Assembly (NCBI GenBank): GCA_905233425.1
Contig: CAJOEC010000033.1
Coordinates: 1 to 36,043, forward strand
Direction: 5' to 3'
Source of the DNA: an uncultured Prevotella sp.
GTDB lineage: Bacteria > Bacteroidota > Bacteroidia > Bacteroidales > Bacteroidaceae
Length of the DNA stretch: 36,043 bases
Every line of letters starts with the position of its first letter. Positions within the stretch are counted from its first letter, which is position 1. The notes below the pieces were generated by a model, which made no database searches, was not told where the DNA came from, and saw only the letters and a list, made by a program, of their open reading frames with translations. Shown here piece after piece: positions 13,567 to 23,023 of this stretch. Both the position numbers and the translations under genes were made by a program.

Positions 13567-15900
13567 TCATTTCCCAGCCATGATACTGATGACACTTGAG
13601 ATGTCAGCCACGTCAACAGTGCCGTCACCGTTTACGTCTGCAGCATCGTATGTTGCTGTGCCGGCCATAACGCTGATGATAGCGGAAATGTCAGCTACGT
13701 CGACCACAGTGTCGCCATTGACATCGCCCTTGGTTGAAACCTGACCGTCGGAAGGCTTGAGGATAATCTCGGCAATGAACAGGAACTCTGTCTGTATTTC
13801 CACCGTACCTTCGGCAATCTGCTCCTTCATATCCTCAGGGATTTCCATGCCACTGCTCTCCACGCCCTTGATGCGAACCTTTGAACCGGCAGCCAGTCCG
13901 GGCAGTTCAGCCTCGACGAGATACCACTGATTGGTCTGTGCCTTGCCAGTCATGTCGAAGGTAGCGACATCGTTCCATTCCTTACCGTCGGCAGACACAC
14001 CAATTGCGTAAGTATTGTATGGGATGTTATCGGAAGCCACATAGAACTGTAGCTTGCTGGCAGCGAGTGCTTCGTTGGCATTAATAATAAGGTAGTCGGC
14101 CTTTCCCTCCTCTGCTAAGAACTGAGTGTTCGGAGTAGTGATGAGGAAGCAGTTACGAATATCGCCTGTCACTTTGTTGTTACGGGTCTGGATGGCAGCC
14201 TTAGCTCCGTCGTATGCAACAGAACCCTCTGCACCAGTCTTGTAACCCTCAAATGCTTCTGTGCCTTCCTCTTCGTTAGCCTCCAATTTGAAGTAGCGGG
14301 CGTAGTCGAGCGTCAGGGCAGAACCGTAGTTCACAGCAACGGGAGGAGTCTTCACAACGTTGTTTGACGAAATATCGTCGAGGTTCCACACAGCGAAATA
14401 TTCAATCTCATCGAAGTTGGCAGTAATGTCGAGGTCATCCTCCAGCGTGATGGTGATGGTCGGCTCGGTCATGCCGTTGCTCCATCCCTTGAAGGTGTTC
14501 AGGCTACCGTTACAGTCGGCAGTGAGGGTAATCTCGTCGCCAGCCATATATGCATCCTTTGCTGGTGCTATAATCACCTTTGCACTCTTCGATCCAGCCA
14601 CGGTGCAACTGATAGTCACGACCTTTATAACCTTGTCGGTGTAGTTGTTGGTGTCGCCAAGAGGTGCACCGTTCTTACCAGCCGTATAGGCAGGATTGCT
14701 CAGGCTAATCTGGAAGAAGTCGTTCTTGACATCTGCGAAATCAGTCCAAGCGAAAGGCACGTCTTCCATTGCGAGCGAGCTGAACTCAGACTCTTCGTTT
14801 TCATCGTCGCCGATGGGAATAATGTCGCCGGCATCGACCATGTCAGCCATGTTCTGGTATTTATAGCCGTAGAGCATATTGTTCTCCAACTGCACGAGAC
14901 CGCCTTGGATTCCGGTGAGCACCACGCCTTTGTCGATACGCTCCTGAAGCTCTTCTTCTGTAAGAGAACGACATTCGTATTCGACATCGTTCTTCGTCCA
15001 CGTTTCGCCCTCAACCTCATGGATATCTTTATTGTCATTCTGACGTCCATTCATATCGTCAATCCAATTAGGCTGGAGTACAATATTATTCTTAATGTGG
15101 AACTCAGAGTCTGACTGTACGCCAGCCCCAAAGTTGAGCAGTGAAGAACGGCTGTAAGCACAAACGGTATTGTTCTCGAACACGACCTTAATGGCCTGTA
15201 ATCCTGCATTCTCACTGATATTTCCGAAACTCACGATACTATTAAGATATGTAAGGTCATAGAACGTGTTGTTCTTGAATATCATTTCTCCTACAGGCTG
15301 TGCCATATAGATGGCCGGCATGGCATCGTACTGACGGAATCCATTGTGGACAGTACAATTCTCCATCCGGAACACTTTCAACGTACCCGCCCCACTGAAA
15401 TCCTCACCTGCACCATTCACCTCACCACGATAGAGCGAGCGGCAAAGCTCGGTAAGTTCGCAGTTAATGAACTCGAGAGTGTCGATATAGTGCTTGTTGG
15501 CATCCTTGAAGTTCATCAGGTGCTTTGAGTTGCCCCATATACCCTGTGTCTGGCGGATCTTCAAGTTCTCATAATGGAGCGAGAAACCATCGGCCTCGGT
15601 ATTGTTTACGGGCATCTGCATCTCCATGCTCAGTGTGGCTTTGTTGCCATCTTTGTCGTTGACACCGATGAAATGAATGTTGCGAAGGGTATTTGCCATA
15701 GGGTTACCATCGCCGCTCTTCAGAGTGCCTACATCAACGTAGCCAGAGATATAAACGTATGCTGTACTACCAGCAGGAAGGGCTGCAATTGCAGCCAGTG
15801 CATCAGTAAAATCAGCCTTCTTAGCTACATCATACCGATTCTGTGCAAACACGCCGCTTACGAGGGCGGTAGCGCAAATTAGAGTAAAGAATTTCTTCAT
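13567..15900 (-). CDS. Secreted beta-helix protein with InlB-type repeat and C-terminal dockerin
   Basis: A 777-residue protein. Signal peptide MKKFFTLICATALVSGVFA comes first. Residues about 20-380 look like a right-handed parallel beta-helix of the DUF4957/DUF5123 or pectate-lyase-like kind, with recurring short strands around Asn such as FINCELTEL, FRMENCTVH, FKNNTFYDL, FENNTVCAY and IKNNIVLQP. Residues about 430-500 fit the divergent InlB B-repeat (ITLTADCNGSLNTFKGWSNG). A jelly-roll-like region follows to about 710. The end is a two-repeat type I dockerin (DVNGDTVVDVADIS, DVNGDGTVDVADIS) at about 723-777. No catalytic residues can be named; it may bind or cut a polysaccharide such as pectin, or act as an adhesin. 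The dockerin repeats share VDVADI with those of the triple serpin. Promoter at 15941. Confidence 0.87.
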   Translation of the reverse strand: MKKFFTLICATALVSGVFAQNRYDVAKKADFTDALAAIAALPAGSTAYVYISGYVDVGTLKSGDGNPMANTLRNIHFIGVNDKDGNKATLSMEMQMPVNNTEADGFSLHYENLKIRQTQGIWGNSKHLMNFKDANKHYIDTLEFINCELTELCRSLYRGEVNGAGEDFSGAGTLKVFRMENCTVHNGFRQYDAMPAIYMAQPVGEMIFKNNTFYDLTYLNSIVSFGNISENAGLQAIKVVFENNTVCAYSRSSLLNFGAGVQSDSEFHIKNNIVLQPNWIDDMNGRQNDNKDIHEVEGETWTKNDVEYECRSLTEEELQERIDKGVVLTGIQGGLVQLENNMLYGYKYQNMADMVDAGDIIPIGDDENEESEFSSLAMEDVPFAWTDFADVKNDFFQISLSNPAYTAGKNGAPLGDTNNYTDKVIKVVTISCTVAGSKSAKVIIAPAKDAYMAGDEITLTADCNGSLNTFKGWSNGMTEPTITITLEDDLDITANFDEIEYFAVWNLDDISSNNVVKTPPVAVNYGSALTLDYARYFKLEANEEEGTEAFEGYKTGAEGSVAYDGAKAAIQTRNNKVTGDIRNCFLITTPNTQFLAEEGKADYLIINANEALAASKLQFYVASDNIPYNTYAIGVSADGKEWNDVATFDMTGKAQTNQWYLVEAELPGLAAGSKVRIKGVESSGMEIPEDMKEQIAEGTVEIQTEFLFIAEIILKPSDGQVSTKGDVNGDTVVDVADISAIISVMAGTATYDAADVNGDGTVDVADISSVISIMAGK

Positions 15901-15940
15901 TTTTATAGTCTTTGGTTAGTACGTGCATACTAATTCGGTG

Positions 15941-15948
15941 CAAAGATA
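15941..15948 (-). promoter_or_regulatory. -7 promoter box for the dockerin beta-helix gene
   Basis: TATCTTTG on the minus strand, 41 bases upstream of the ATG at 15900. The -33 element is weak (TGTG about 20 bases upstream). The downstream CACCGAATTAG resembles the start region of the promoter at 12700. Confidence 0.6.
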
Positions 15949-16059
15949 CGTATTTTTGTTGAAACGAGCACACGTTTTTTTGTTAATATGTTTTAAAAAG
16001 TTGTTAATGGCATATTTTTACCTTTTTCATCCAGTAGTTATACCATTATATTTGTATGT

Positions 16060-17667
16060 TCAGGTCTGTCCTAAGTCAGAATTTGAGCCGTCCAAGCCCT
16101 CTGTTTTTTCCCACTTTTCTATTCTGCAGGTGTGTTTTTTCTTCTTCTTATCGTAGTTGATTCCCACGAGAAGCATTTGTCCTGTATATTCAGCAATCTT
16201 CTCTGGGTACTCCTTTCTACGTATCTGGCTGATGGCCGCCCTTGCGCTGCGGTTGCTCTTCAGCTCGATGACGAGTGCAGGCTTGCTTACGTTCTTGCGT
16301 GGTATCATCACGAGGTCGGCATATCCTTTTCCCGTCGGGTATTCGCGGTGTATGTGATAGTCGCCTCTTGCGCTGTAGTAGGCTATACTGAGCACGCAGG
16401 CCAGCGAGTTTTCATCATTATATGATAATATGCTGGTGTTCTCGTCGTGTGCTGTGTCCACTGCGCGTGCCACGGCTGCGGCATTTCCTGCGATGGTGTC
16501 CTCGAGCAGTTGCTGCGACTGCTGTAAGGCCTGTGACACGCCGGCCCAACCAGTTTCTTTGACTGCGTTTTTCAGTTCGATGCTCACTTCATAGTTTGGA
16601 ACGAAACATTGTTGTGTCTGACGGTCATAGCTCAGGTATCCCAAGTGGATGAGCACTGTGAACACGTCATCACGACCGTTGACGTCGGTCATGTCGTTCT
16701 GGAACAATGAGGTATTTACCGACACCTTTCCCCCTGTGAGCATGCGTATGACGCTGTCTTTCAGTCCGTCGTAGTTGCGCTGTATATACTCCAACACACT
16801 ATCGTAAGCCCCCGTGCGTCCCCAATAGCAGGTACACCATTTCTCATAGAGGGCGGCCACCACGCTGTTGGGGTTGAACATCGACGGCTCGTCACCTATC
16901 TGGTATCCGTCGTACCACTTCTCCAGTTCGTCGAAGCTCATTCCTGTATCCTCTGCCAACTGCTTGACCTCCTTCTTTGTGAATCCGAAATATCGTGCCA
17001 TAATGCCAGGCTTGACTACTGAGTATTCTTGGAAGTTGTTCAATGCCGACTCTGTCTTGTACTTCTTGATGGGCAGTATTCCCGTCATATACACGGCGGC
17101 GAACACCCTATCCGTACTTGCGCCCTTGAACATACGCCGCAACCAGTTGACAAAGTCGTCGGTATAAGCAGGTCGTTCTCGAAGGACAGCATCCCACTCG
17201 TCGAGGATGAATATGAATTTCTCCCCCGTTGTGTTCGCTATGCGTATGAGGTATGCCATGAGGTCGTCATCTTCCTCGACAGGTACTTCGGGATAGGTGC
17301 AATGCACGTCTTTAATGATTTCCTTCTGCACTCGCCCCATGATGCTGGCGTCTTTGAAGCGTGTGGTGAAGTCGGTCATAGCAAAGAAGATGACCGGGTA
17401 CTTGTTCAGGTGCTCCTCAAACGAAGGGTCTTTCTCTGCCTGCAGCCCAGCAAAGAGCTGGCGCGAGTCGCAGGAGCGGTCGTAGTATGCGGCGAGCATC
17501 TTCGCCGCCATCGACTTGCCGAATCGGCGACAGCGCGAGACGCAGCTATAGCGTCTTTCACTGTTTATGGTTTCGTTGACAACGGGTATCAGCCCCGATT
17601 TGTCAACGTAGATTCCCTTCCGGGAAGAGGCAAATCCCATATTGCCAGTGTCGATATATATTCCCAT
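16060..17667 (-). CDS. AAA-ATPase-like protein with C-terminal PD-(D/E)XK domain (DUF1703 type)
   Basis: A 535-residue protein starting at the ATG of MGIYIDTGNMGF (17667). The longer open frame upstream overlaps the SusD gene in another frame and encodes Arg-rich nonsense, so I reject it. The N-terminal ATPase-like domain has the atypical P-loop CRRFGKSMAAK near residue 45 and a Walker B FIFILDEWD near 152. The C-terminus has a PD-(D/E)XK core, GYADLVMIPRK then PALVIELKSN, near 447-470. These genes are very common in Bacteroidetes, often in many copies, and their function is unknown; defence or mobile-DNA roles have been suggested. The gene sits alone between the SusCD block and the dockerin block, and the 86 bases before it carry a 22-bp tandem repeat. 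There is no clear promoter box. Confidence 0.9.
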   Translation of the reverse strand: MGIYIDTGNMGFASSRKGIYVDKSGLIPVVNETINSERRYSCVSRCRRFGKSMAAKMLAAYYDRSCDSRQLFAGLQAEKDPSFEEHLNKYPVIFFAMTDFTTRFKDASIMGRVQKEIIKDVHCTYPEVPVEEDDDLMAYLIRIANTTGEKFIFILDEWDAVLRERPAYTDDFVNWLRRMFKGASTDRVFAAVYMTGILPIKKYKTESALNNFQEYSVVKPGIMARYFGFTKKEVKQLAEDTGMSFDELEKWYDGYQIGDEPSMFNPNSVVAALYEKWCTCYWGRTGAYDSVLEYIQRNYDGLKDSVIRMLTGGKVSVNTSLFQNDMTDVNGRDDVFTVLIHLGYLSYDRQTQQCFVPNYEVSIELKNAVKETGWAGVSQALQQSQQLLEDTIAGNAAAVARAVDTAHDENTSILSYNDENSLACVLSIAYYSARGDYHIHREYPTGKGYADLVMIPRKNVSKPALVIELKSNRSARAAISQIRRKEYPEKIAEYTGQMLLVGINYDKKKKKHTCRIEKWEKTEGLDGSNSDLGQT

Positions 17668-17697
17668 AGCTTTTCGGTTGATAAGTTGGAAACAAAC

Positions 17698-17751
17698 GGC
17701 GCTTTTCTTTGGGATAAGCGGCGCTTTTCTCCGAGATAAGCGGCGCTTATC
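17698..17751. repeat. 22-bp tandem repeat between the last SusD gene and the ATPase gene
   Basis: Two and a half units: 17698-17719, 17720-17741 and 17742-17751, each starting GGCGCTTTTC or GGCGCTTATC and ending GATAAGC. Neighbouring units form the short palindrome GATAAGCGGCGCTTATC. It starts 30 bases upstream of the ATPase ATG and ends 2 bases past the SusD stop. It may act as a weak transcription barrier, but no T-run is present. Confidence 0.8.
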
Positions 17752-17753
17752 TG

Positions 17754-19760
17754 TTAGTCTTTGAGATTCCAGCGGATGAAATAACCGTCGGTAGTGATGC
17801 TGGAGCGGACTTTGGACTGTATGGCGGCGGGGTACTTGGGGGCGATGCGGGCGATGACGCTGTCGCAGGCGGCAGAGCGTTCTCCACGCCCTGCGTTGCT
17901 CCATCGGTCGGCCATTTTGCAGAGATAGCTGTATGCCTTTCCCTCGGCGAGGTACTCCTTGAGGTACTCGTCGGCGATGGCCCAGTCATAGAGCTGTTTG
18001 AGCTTCATGTCGGAGAGTCCCTCTGCGGCAGCCTCACCAGGTATGGGCAGGTCGTGGAACGTTCCATTGGCGGCTCCGGCGATGCCGTGGTTTCCACTGC
18101 CTCGCGGGTTGGAGGTGGGTGTCGATGACGACGGCGTGTCGCCGCCGAGCCACACATTGTACTTGGGATACCAATAGTCCGTGTCGTCGGGCAGTTTCTT
18201 GTCGGGGAAGCGGTTGGCGATGCCATCGTTCAGCAGACAGCGAGCCACCTCAAAGTGTCCGAGGTGCGTCTCAGCCTCGGCGAGGAGGAAGTGGAAGTCG
18301 TGTCCGCGGAATGTGGGGATGGTAGGTTCGATCTTGAAGAGGTCGAGGCCGTCGCCGATGTAGCCGTATGTGCCGAACTGGTAGCCGCTGACGGCAGCCT
18401 GGGTATTGGTGTGGAATGCCTTGTAATAGTACTTGGATACGCAGTCCTGCCCTCCGAGGTTGTTCATGACAACCTTCTGGTCTAACGAGCGAATGTCGTA
18501 GTCGTTGTAGAGTGCCTTGCCGTATGCCGAAGGCCGCAGATAGAATGCATCGGCATCGGGGTATTCGGGACAGAGGTACTGCACTATGCGGTTTCGCTGG
18601 TGCTGCTGGTAGTTGTAGATTATTCCGCTGATGACCTGTGTCTTCAGTCCTATGCCCTCAGTGGGGAATAGGTCGAGATAAGTGTACCATTGCTGACGTA
18701 TTCCAGCAGTGAGGTCGCACATCTGGTAGACGTTGGGCAGTGCATAGCGATAGTCGTCGATGCTGCGACCGTTGTCGCCAACGAGGTTGAAGCCTGGGAT
18801 GGGAAAGTTGGGGTAGTTTGTCTCCTCGCCGCCGAAGGGAAAGGTATAGATGAAATAGAGGTAGTCGACGATGGTGTTGCGAATCTCCGTCCAGTAGGGC
18901 TGTGCAGCCTCCTCAGACAAGTAGTTGCAGAGCCACGACGTGAACTCCATGCGCATGATCATTGCCGGGGGTGTGAGATACTGCCATGTGATGTAGGGAG
19001 CCAGCTCCTTGCTTTCCGGGTCGAGCCACTCCCACCACTTCATCAGGCCGATGCGCGCGCCGTTGGCGTCGAGGTAGGTCTCGTCGGCAGGAACGTACAT
19101 GCCGTCGACGGTTATGCCGTCCTTGAGCAGGGCGATGGCCTTCTCGGAAAGCAGTTTCATGTCGCACTTGGTGAAGACGCTGGCATCGCTGAGTTCCCTT
19201 TTCTCCGTGAGGGGGTCGTCGAACCAGTATGCCTGTCCGTAGATGCGGCCGAGCTGGAGGTATGCCCACACTTTTATGCGCAGGGTGTTGCTGAGCAGGG
19301 GGACGATGAAGCCCTCGGCCTCCTCGCTGATGGCTCCCTTGTGTGTACGGTGGTACTCGCCCATCTTTGCGATGTAGTCGTTACATGCGATGACGATGGC
19401 GTAGTAGCAGGTTGGATCGGCGTAGGGGTTGCCGTCGGTGCTGTCGTAGTTGTATATCTGCTTCAGCTCGTCGGGAGCGTTCTCGGTGGTCTCGAGGATG
19501 TTGGCGCGGGTGTCGGTGAGCCAGATGGCGTGGTCGCCGGCCTCCTGCACCTTGTTGAGGATGCCGAGCATACCCTTATATATCTCGTCCTCGCGGTCGA
19601 TGTAGTCCTCCTCGTTGATGACGTTGTTGGGGTCGGTGGAGAAGTAGTCGGAGCAGGAGACGAATACCAGGCCAGCAAACAGCAGACCCACCCCCCAGCC
19701 CCTCCCTGTGAGGGAGGGGAGTATATAGTTACTCACCTTATGTAATACTGATCCTTTCAT
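17754..19760 (-). CDS. SusD/RagB-family outer-membrane lipoprotein (second pair)
   Basis: A 668-residue surface lipoprotein that would cap the SusC channel encoded just upstream (19834-22989) and capture its ligand. The lipoprotein signal ends FVSCSDYFSTDPNN; Cys-Ser-Asp with following acidic residues is the usual surface-export mark in Bacteroidetes. The TPR-like alpha-helical region follows (YKGMLGILNKVQE, AIVIACNDYIAKM, VWAYLQLGRIYGQAYWFDD), and the C-terminal RagB part includes FHFLLAEAETHLGHFEVA. It is longer than most SusD proteins (500-600). Residues 14-26 (LPSLTGRGWGVG) are translated from the palindromic repeat at 19685-19721. It is the last gene of the long minus-strand unit. No carbohydrate enzyme accompanies it, so the ligand is unknown. 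Confidence 0.92.
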   Translation of the reverse strand: MKGSVLHKVSNYILPSLTGRGWGVGLLFAGLVFVSCSDYFSTDPNNVINEEDYIDREDEIYKGMLGILNKVQEAGDHAIWLTDTRANILETTENAPDELKQIYNYDSTDGNPYADPTCYYAIVIACNDYIAKMGEYHRTHKGAISEEAEGFIVPLLSNTLRIKVWAYLQLGRIYGQAYWFDDPLTEKRELSDASVFTKCDMKLLSEKAIALLKDGITVDGMYVPADETYLDANGARIGLMKWWEWLDPESKELAPYITWQYLTPPAMIMRMEFTSWLCNYLSEEAAQPYWTEIRNTIVDYLYFIYTFPFGGEETNYPNFPIPGFNLVGDNGRSIDDYRYALPNVYQMCDLTAGIRQQWYTYLDLFPTEGIGLKTQVISGIIYNYQQHQRNRIVQYLCPEYPDADAFYLRPSAYGKALYNDYDIRSLDQKVVMNNLGGQDCVSKYYYKAFHTNTQAAVSGYQFGTYGYIGDGLDLFKIEPTIPTFRGHDFHFLLAEAETHLGHFEVARCLLNDGIANRFPDKKLPDDTDYWYPKYNVWLGGDTPSSSTPTSNPRGSGNHGIAGAANGTFHDLPIPGEAAAEGLSDMKLKQLYDWAIADEYLKEYLAEGKAYSYLCKMADRWSNAGRGERSAACDSVIARIAPKYPAAIQSKVRSSITTDGYFIRWNLKD
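19685..19721 (-). repeat. Palindromic repeat inside the SusD signal peptide (pair 5, inner)
   Basis: Minus-strand core CTCCCCTCCCTCACAGGGAG continues GGGCTGGGGGGTGGGTC. It is translated as part of the signal peptide and is the inverse of the copy at 19796-19830. Confidence 0.9.
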
Positions 19761-19795
19761 AAATTTGCGAAATTATATTGTTAGTTTTGTAACCA

Positions 19796-19830
19796 CTCCC
19801 CTCCCTCTAGGGAGGGGTCGGGGGAGGGTC
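19796..19830 (+). repeat. Palindromic repeat between SusC and SusD (pair 5, outer)
   Basis: CTCCCCTCCCTCTAGGGAGG continues GGTCGGGGGAGGGTC. It lies 3 bases after the SusC stop, with the SusD start codon between it and its inverse copy at 19685-19721. Confidence 0.9.
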
Positions 19831-19833
19831 TTC

Positions 19834-22800
19834 TTAGAAGTTGAGGTTAAAGCCGATTTTCACGGTGACGGGGAGGGTGACCTTGGCATAGTCGAAGCCG
19901 CGGAGGGACTCGTCGTAGCTATAGGCGAACTCCGGGTCTCCGCCGAGGTACTTCGTCATGGTAAAGAGGTTCTCGGCAGCGACAAAGACATTGCCGGAGC
20001 GGATGAATGAGAACAGCTTGTCGAAGTTGTAAGCCAGCTTCAGCGAGCGGAGCTTCAAATAGTCGCCCTTCTCAATCCAGCGGTCGCTGAACAGGTTGTT
20101 GCCAGTGATGTCGCCATAGCTTGCGCGGGGCATGTCGGTCTGCTGTCCCTCCACCTGCCAGCGGTTGAGCGCCGATGTTGTCTGGTTGTAGAAGGTCGAC
20201 ATAGACTCTGCGTCGCGGCGGGTGGCGTTATAGACCTTGCCGCCAAGTGAATAACCGAAGTTGGCATCGAGGGTTATCTTCTTGTAGCGCAGCATGAGGT
20301 TTATGCCGCCGAACATCTTGGGCATGGTGCTGCCGAGGGCAACGCGGTCGTTGGCGTCGATGATGTTGTCGCCATTCTGGTCGACGAATATCACATCGCC
20401 GGCCTGGTAGGCAATGCCACTACTGTTCACGAGGCCCGCCGCCTGTGCCTCAGCGGTGGTGCTGTAAACGCCAGCGGTCTGGTATCCGTAGAATTCGTAT
20501 GGTTTCTGGTCGACGGCCATGAGCAGCTGGGCGTCGTCGCCGTTGTAGCCCGTATATTTAATAAGGTAGCTGTCGGGGCCTCCGAGCGATTTGATCTTGC
20601 TCTTGAAGGTTGTCATGTTTGCGGCGACGATGATGTCGAAGTCGCGTGTCTTGACAGGAGCGACACGGAAAGACAGCTCCAGTCCCTGACCGGTGATCTT
20701 GCCGAGGTTCTCGTAGTAGTCGGTAGAGCCATAGACAGCCGACACGCCATTGTTGAGCAGCAGGTCGTAGTTCTCGCTTGCATATACACCCACGCCAATG
20801 TCAAGACGGCCTTTGAGGAGCGTAGCCTCCAGTCCGAGGTCAAGCTGGCGCTTCTTCTCCCACGTGAGCTTGGTGTTGGGCATGTTGGCACGCATGATTG
20901 TCCCGATGCCATACTCCGAGAACACGCCGCTGACGTAGAAGTTCTTTCCATAGTTCGAGGAAAAGCGGCTGTTGCCCGACATGCTGGCCTCGAAAGTGAC
21001 ATTCAAGCGGTCGAAGAGCGATGGCAGCGCTCCCGTGTTGGCAGCAAGGAAGGTGACTCCTGCCGATGGGAAGAATCCGAAGCGGGCGGCATCGTCGCCG
21101 CTGACGCTCGTGCCGTCGACGGCCAGTCCGGCCTGGGCGCGGACGATGCGGTTCCAGGTGTAGTCGGCGTGGAGCGAGTAGCCCATGTAGTTCCATTCCA
21201 GGTTGTCGCCCGTCGTCGTCTTCTCGTCGTTGGTGTTGTCGAGGGTCGTCTGGTAGTCGTTGGCGGTGTTGTAGCCGCTGCTCCAGTCATACTCCACGTT
21301 GCGGCGCATCAGTCGTGCTGTGGCGAGGGCGTTCACCTCATGGATTTTGTTGAACGTGCGGTGGTAGTCGCCCTGCAGCTGATAGGTGTTCATAGTCTGT
21401 CGGACTACGCCGTTGCTGACCTGGTTACGGCCTGTACCGTAGAGCTGTGGGATGATGGACTGGTTCGACACGCCGGGGATGAACATTGTCTCCTCGGTGT
21501 AGTTGTAGTAGATGCCGACGAGGGCCGAGAGCTTCAGGAAGTCGTTGCACTTATAGTTCAGCCCCAACTGTGCGTTGGCATCGTATATCTTGTCCGTTCC
21601 CTCAGCAGTGTTCACCAGTGCGAGGGGATTGCTCACATTATTATAATTTATAAAGGGGATGGGGTTCACCTGCCATGCGTCGTACTTGGCATAGATGGGG
21701 AGCAGCGAGCCGTCGTTTTGTTTTGCAAAAGGACTCACCTGGGGCATCGAGCGCTGTGCGGCGAGTATGGGGTTCACCTCCGGGCGCATACCCTGGTTGT
21801 GTAGGTCGCTGTTCACGTATGCGAGTCCGACGTTGGCGGTGATGTCAATCTTTCGGCTGACGGTCACGTCGCTGGAGATGAGGGTGTGGTAGCGGTCGCT
21901 CTTGGTGTTGCGCAGTGTTCCGTTGTTGCCGGTGTAGCCAAAGGATATGTTGTATTTTGCAATCTCGTCGCCTCCCTCCACGCGGAAGATGTTCTCCGTC
22001 TGGAACCCGTTGCGCTGTATCTCCTTCATCCAGTCGGTGTTCTCGTTGAAGAGGTAGGAGTAGAGGTTCGCGCCGTTCTCAAGGAAGGGATAGTCGGCCG
22101 TGAGAGTTGTGAACGAGGGATAGGCCGCCATGCCGATGGCTCCGAGGTAGGAGCGGTATTGCGCCGCGTCCATCATTGGCAGAGTCGAGCCTTTGAAGTT
22201 GATGCCGTACTGTCCGCTGAATGAGATACGTGTGTCGAGGTTGTCGCTTGTGGCCATCTGCGTCTCAATCATCACCACTCCATTGCTTCCGAGCGAGCCG
22301 TACATAGCGGCGTCGGCTCCCTTGAGTATGGTGACGCTGCGTATGTCCTTCGGGGAGTAGCCGAAGAGCATGTCACGGCTGTAGCCATTGATGATGCCCG
22401 AAAGCTCGCGCTGCCCGAAGTATGGAACGCCGTTGATGACGATGAGCGGGGCGTTATCGGCCACGAAGGAGTGTATGCCGCGGATGTTCATGTAAGTGCC
22501 CTCACCGGGCATGCCGCTCTTCTCGACGACCTGCAGCCCGACGGCCTGGTCGCGCAGGGCGGCACCGATGGAGAGCTTCTGGCTGAAGTCCTTTGTCTGC
22601 ACTCCGCTCATGGTGACAGGCCGCTCGTCGCGTGCGAGTGCCCCGTAAGCAGTCTCGGCCTTGCCGTCGTAGAGGGGTTCCAACTGCGGGGTGAGGGTCA
22701 CCTGAAAGGCGTCACAGCCGTTCTTCTTCTTCAACAGACGCAAGGGCAGGGTGCGCTCGTAGAAACCGTCGGCCTTGATGGTGACGATGGCATCCTGGTC

Positions 22801-22989
22801 GGCGGTTTCCAAGGAGAACACGCCGCTGTCGTCGGTGACCACCGAGGTTTTCTCTCCGACGATGGTGACGATGGCCCCGCCGATGGGCTGGCCGTTTACG
22901 GCACGAACCTGCGAACTGATAGATGTCTGGGCGGTGGCAGCTACTGCGAACAGGCCGACTGCTGCTAATACATATATTCTTCTATTCAT
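19834..22989 (-). CDS. SusC/RagA-family TonB-dependent outer-membrane transporter (second pair)
   Basis: A 1051-residue TonB-dependent porin. Signal peptide MNRRIYVLAAVGLFAVAATA, then a carboxypeptidase-regulatory-like beta domain (ISSQVRAVNGQPIGGAIVTI, about 22-105). The plug follows, with MNIRGIHSF, the SusC hallmark APLIVINGVPYFGQ near 175, and ILKGADAAMYGSLGSNGVVMIET. A beta-barrel runs to the aromatic C-terminus IGFNLNF. The C-terminal stretch GDVIFVDQNGDNIIDANDRVALG is the usual calcium-like loop of SusC barrels. It imports a ligand delivered by the SusD lipoprotein encoded downstream. Unlike the other secreted proteins of the block it has no palindromic repeat in its signal peptide; its upstream gap holds AATTCGTG-type repeats instead. 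Confidence 0.95.
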   Translation of the reverse strand: MNRRIYVLAAVGLFAVAATAQTSISSQVRAVNGQPIGGAIVTIVGEKTSVVTDDSGVFSLETADQDAIVTIKADGFYERTLPLRLLKKKNGCDAFQVTLTPQLEPLYDGKAETAYGALARDERPVTMSGVQTKDFSQKLSIGAALRDQAVGLQVVEKSGMPGEGTYMNIRGIHSFVADNAPLIVINGVPYFGQRELSGIINGYSRDMLFGYSPKDIRSVTILKGADAAMYGSLGSNGVVMIETQMATSDNLDTRISFSGQYGINFKGSTLPMMDAAQYRSYLGAIGMAAYPSFTTLTADYPFLENGANLYSYLFNENTDWMKEIQRNGFQTENIFRVEGGDEIAKYNISFGYTGNNGTLRNTKSDRYHTLISSDVTVSRKIDITANVGLAYVNSDLHNQGMRPEVNPILAAQRSMPQVSPFAKQNDGSLLPIYAKYDAWQVNPIPFINYNNVSNPLALVNTAEGTDKIYDANAQLGLNYKCNDFLKLSALVGIYYNYTEETMFIPGVSNQSIIPQLYGTGRNQVSNGVVRQTMNTYQLQGDYHRTFNKIHEVNALATARLMRRNVEYDWSSGYNTANDYQTTLDNTNDEKTTTGDNLEWNYMGYSLHADYTWNRIVRAQAGLAVDGTSVSGDDAARFGFFPSAGVTFLAANTGALPSLFDRLNVTFEASMSGNSRFSSNYGKNFYVSGVFSEYGIGTIMRANMPNTKLTWEKKRQLDLGLEATLLKGRLDIGVGVYASENYDLLLNNGVSAVYGSTDYYENLGKITGQGLELSFRVAPVKTRDFDIIVAANMTTFKSKIKSLGGPDSYLIKYTGYNGDDAQLLMAVDQKPYEFYGYQTAGVYSTTAEAQAAGLVNSSGIAYQAGDVIFVDQNGDNIIDANDRVALGSTMPKMFGGINLMLRYKKITLDANFGYSLGGKVYNATRRDAESMSTFYNQTTSALNRWQVEGQQTDMPRASYGDITGNNLFSDRWIEKGDYLKLRSLKLAYNFDKLFSFIRSGNVFVAAENLFTMTKYLGGDPEFAYSYDESLRGFDYAKVTLPVTVKIGFNLNF

Positions 22990-23023
22990 AATTACACGTA
23001 ATTTTCATTTTCACCACTTTCTT

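Noticed and set aside
17668..17904. N-terminal extension of the DUF1703-type ORF
   Set aside because: It overlaps the SusD gene in another frame, gives an Arg/His-rich sequence, and runs through the tandem repeat; the family starts at the MGIYID region.
18690..19745. 351-codon plus-strand open frame opposite SusD
   Set aside because: It is antisense to a clear SusD gene, is Val-rich with no recognisable motif, and results from codon bias of the real gene.
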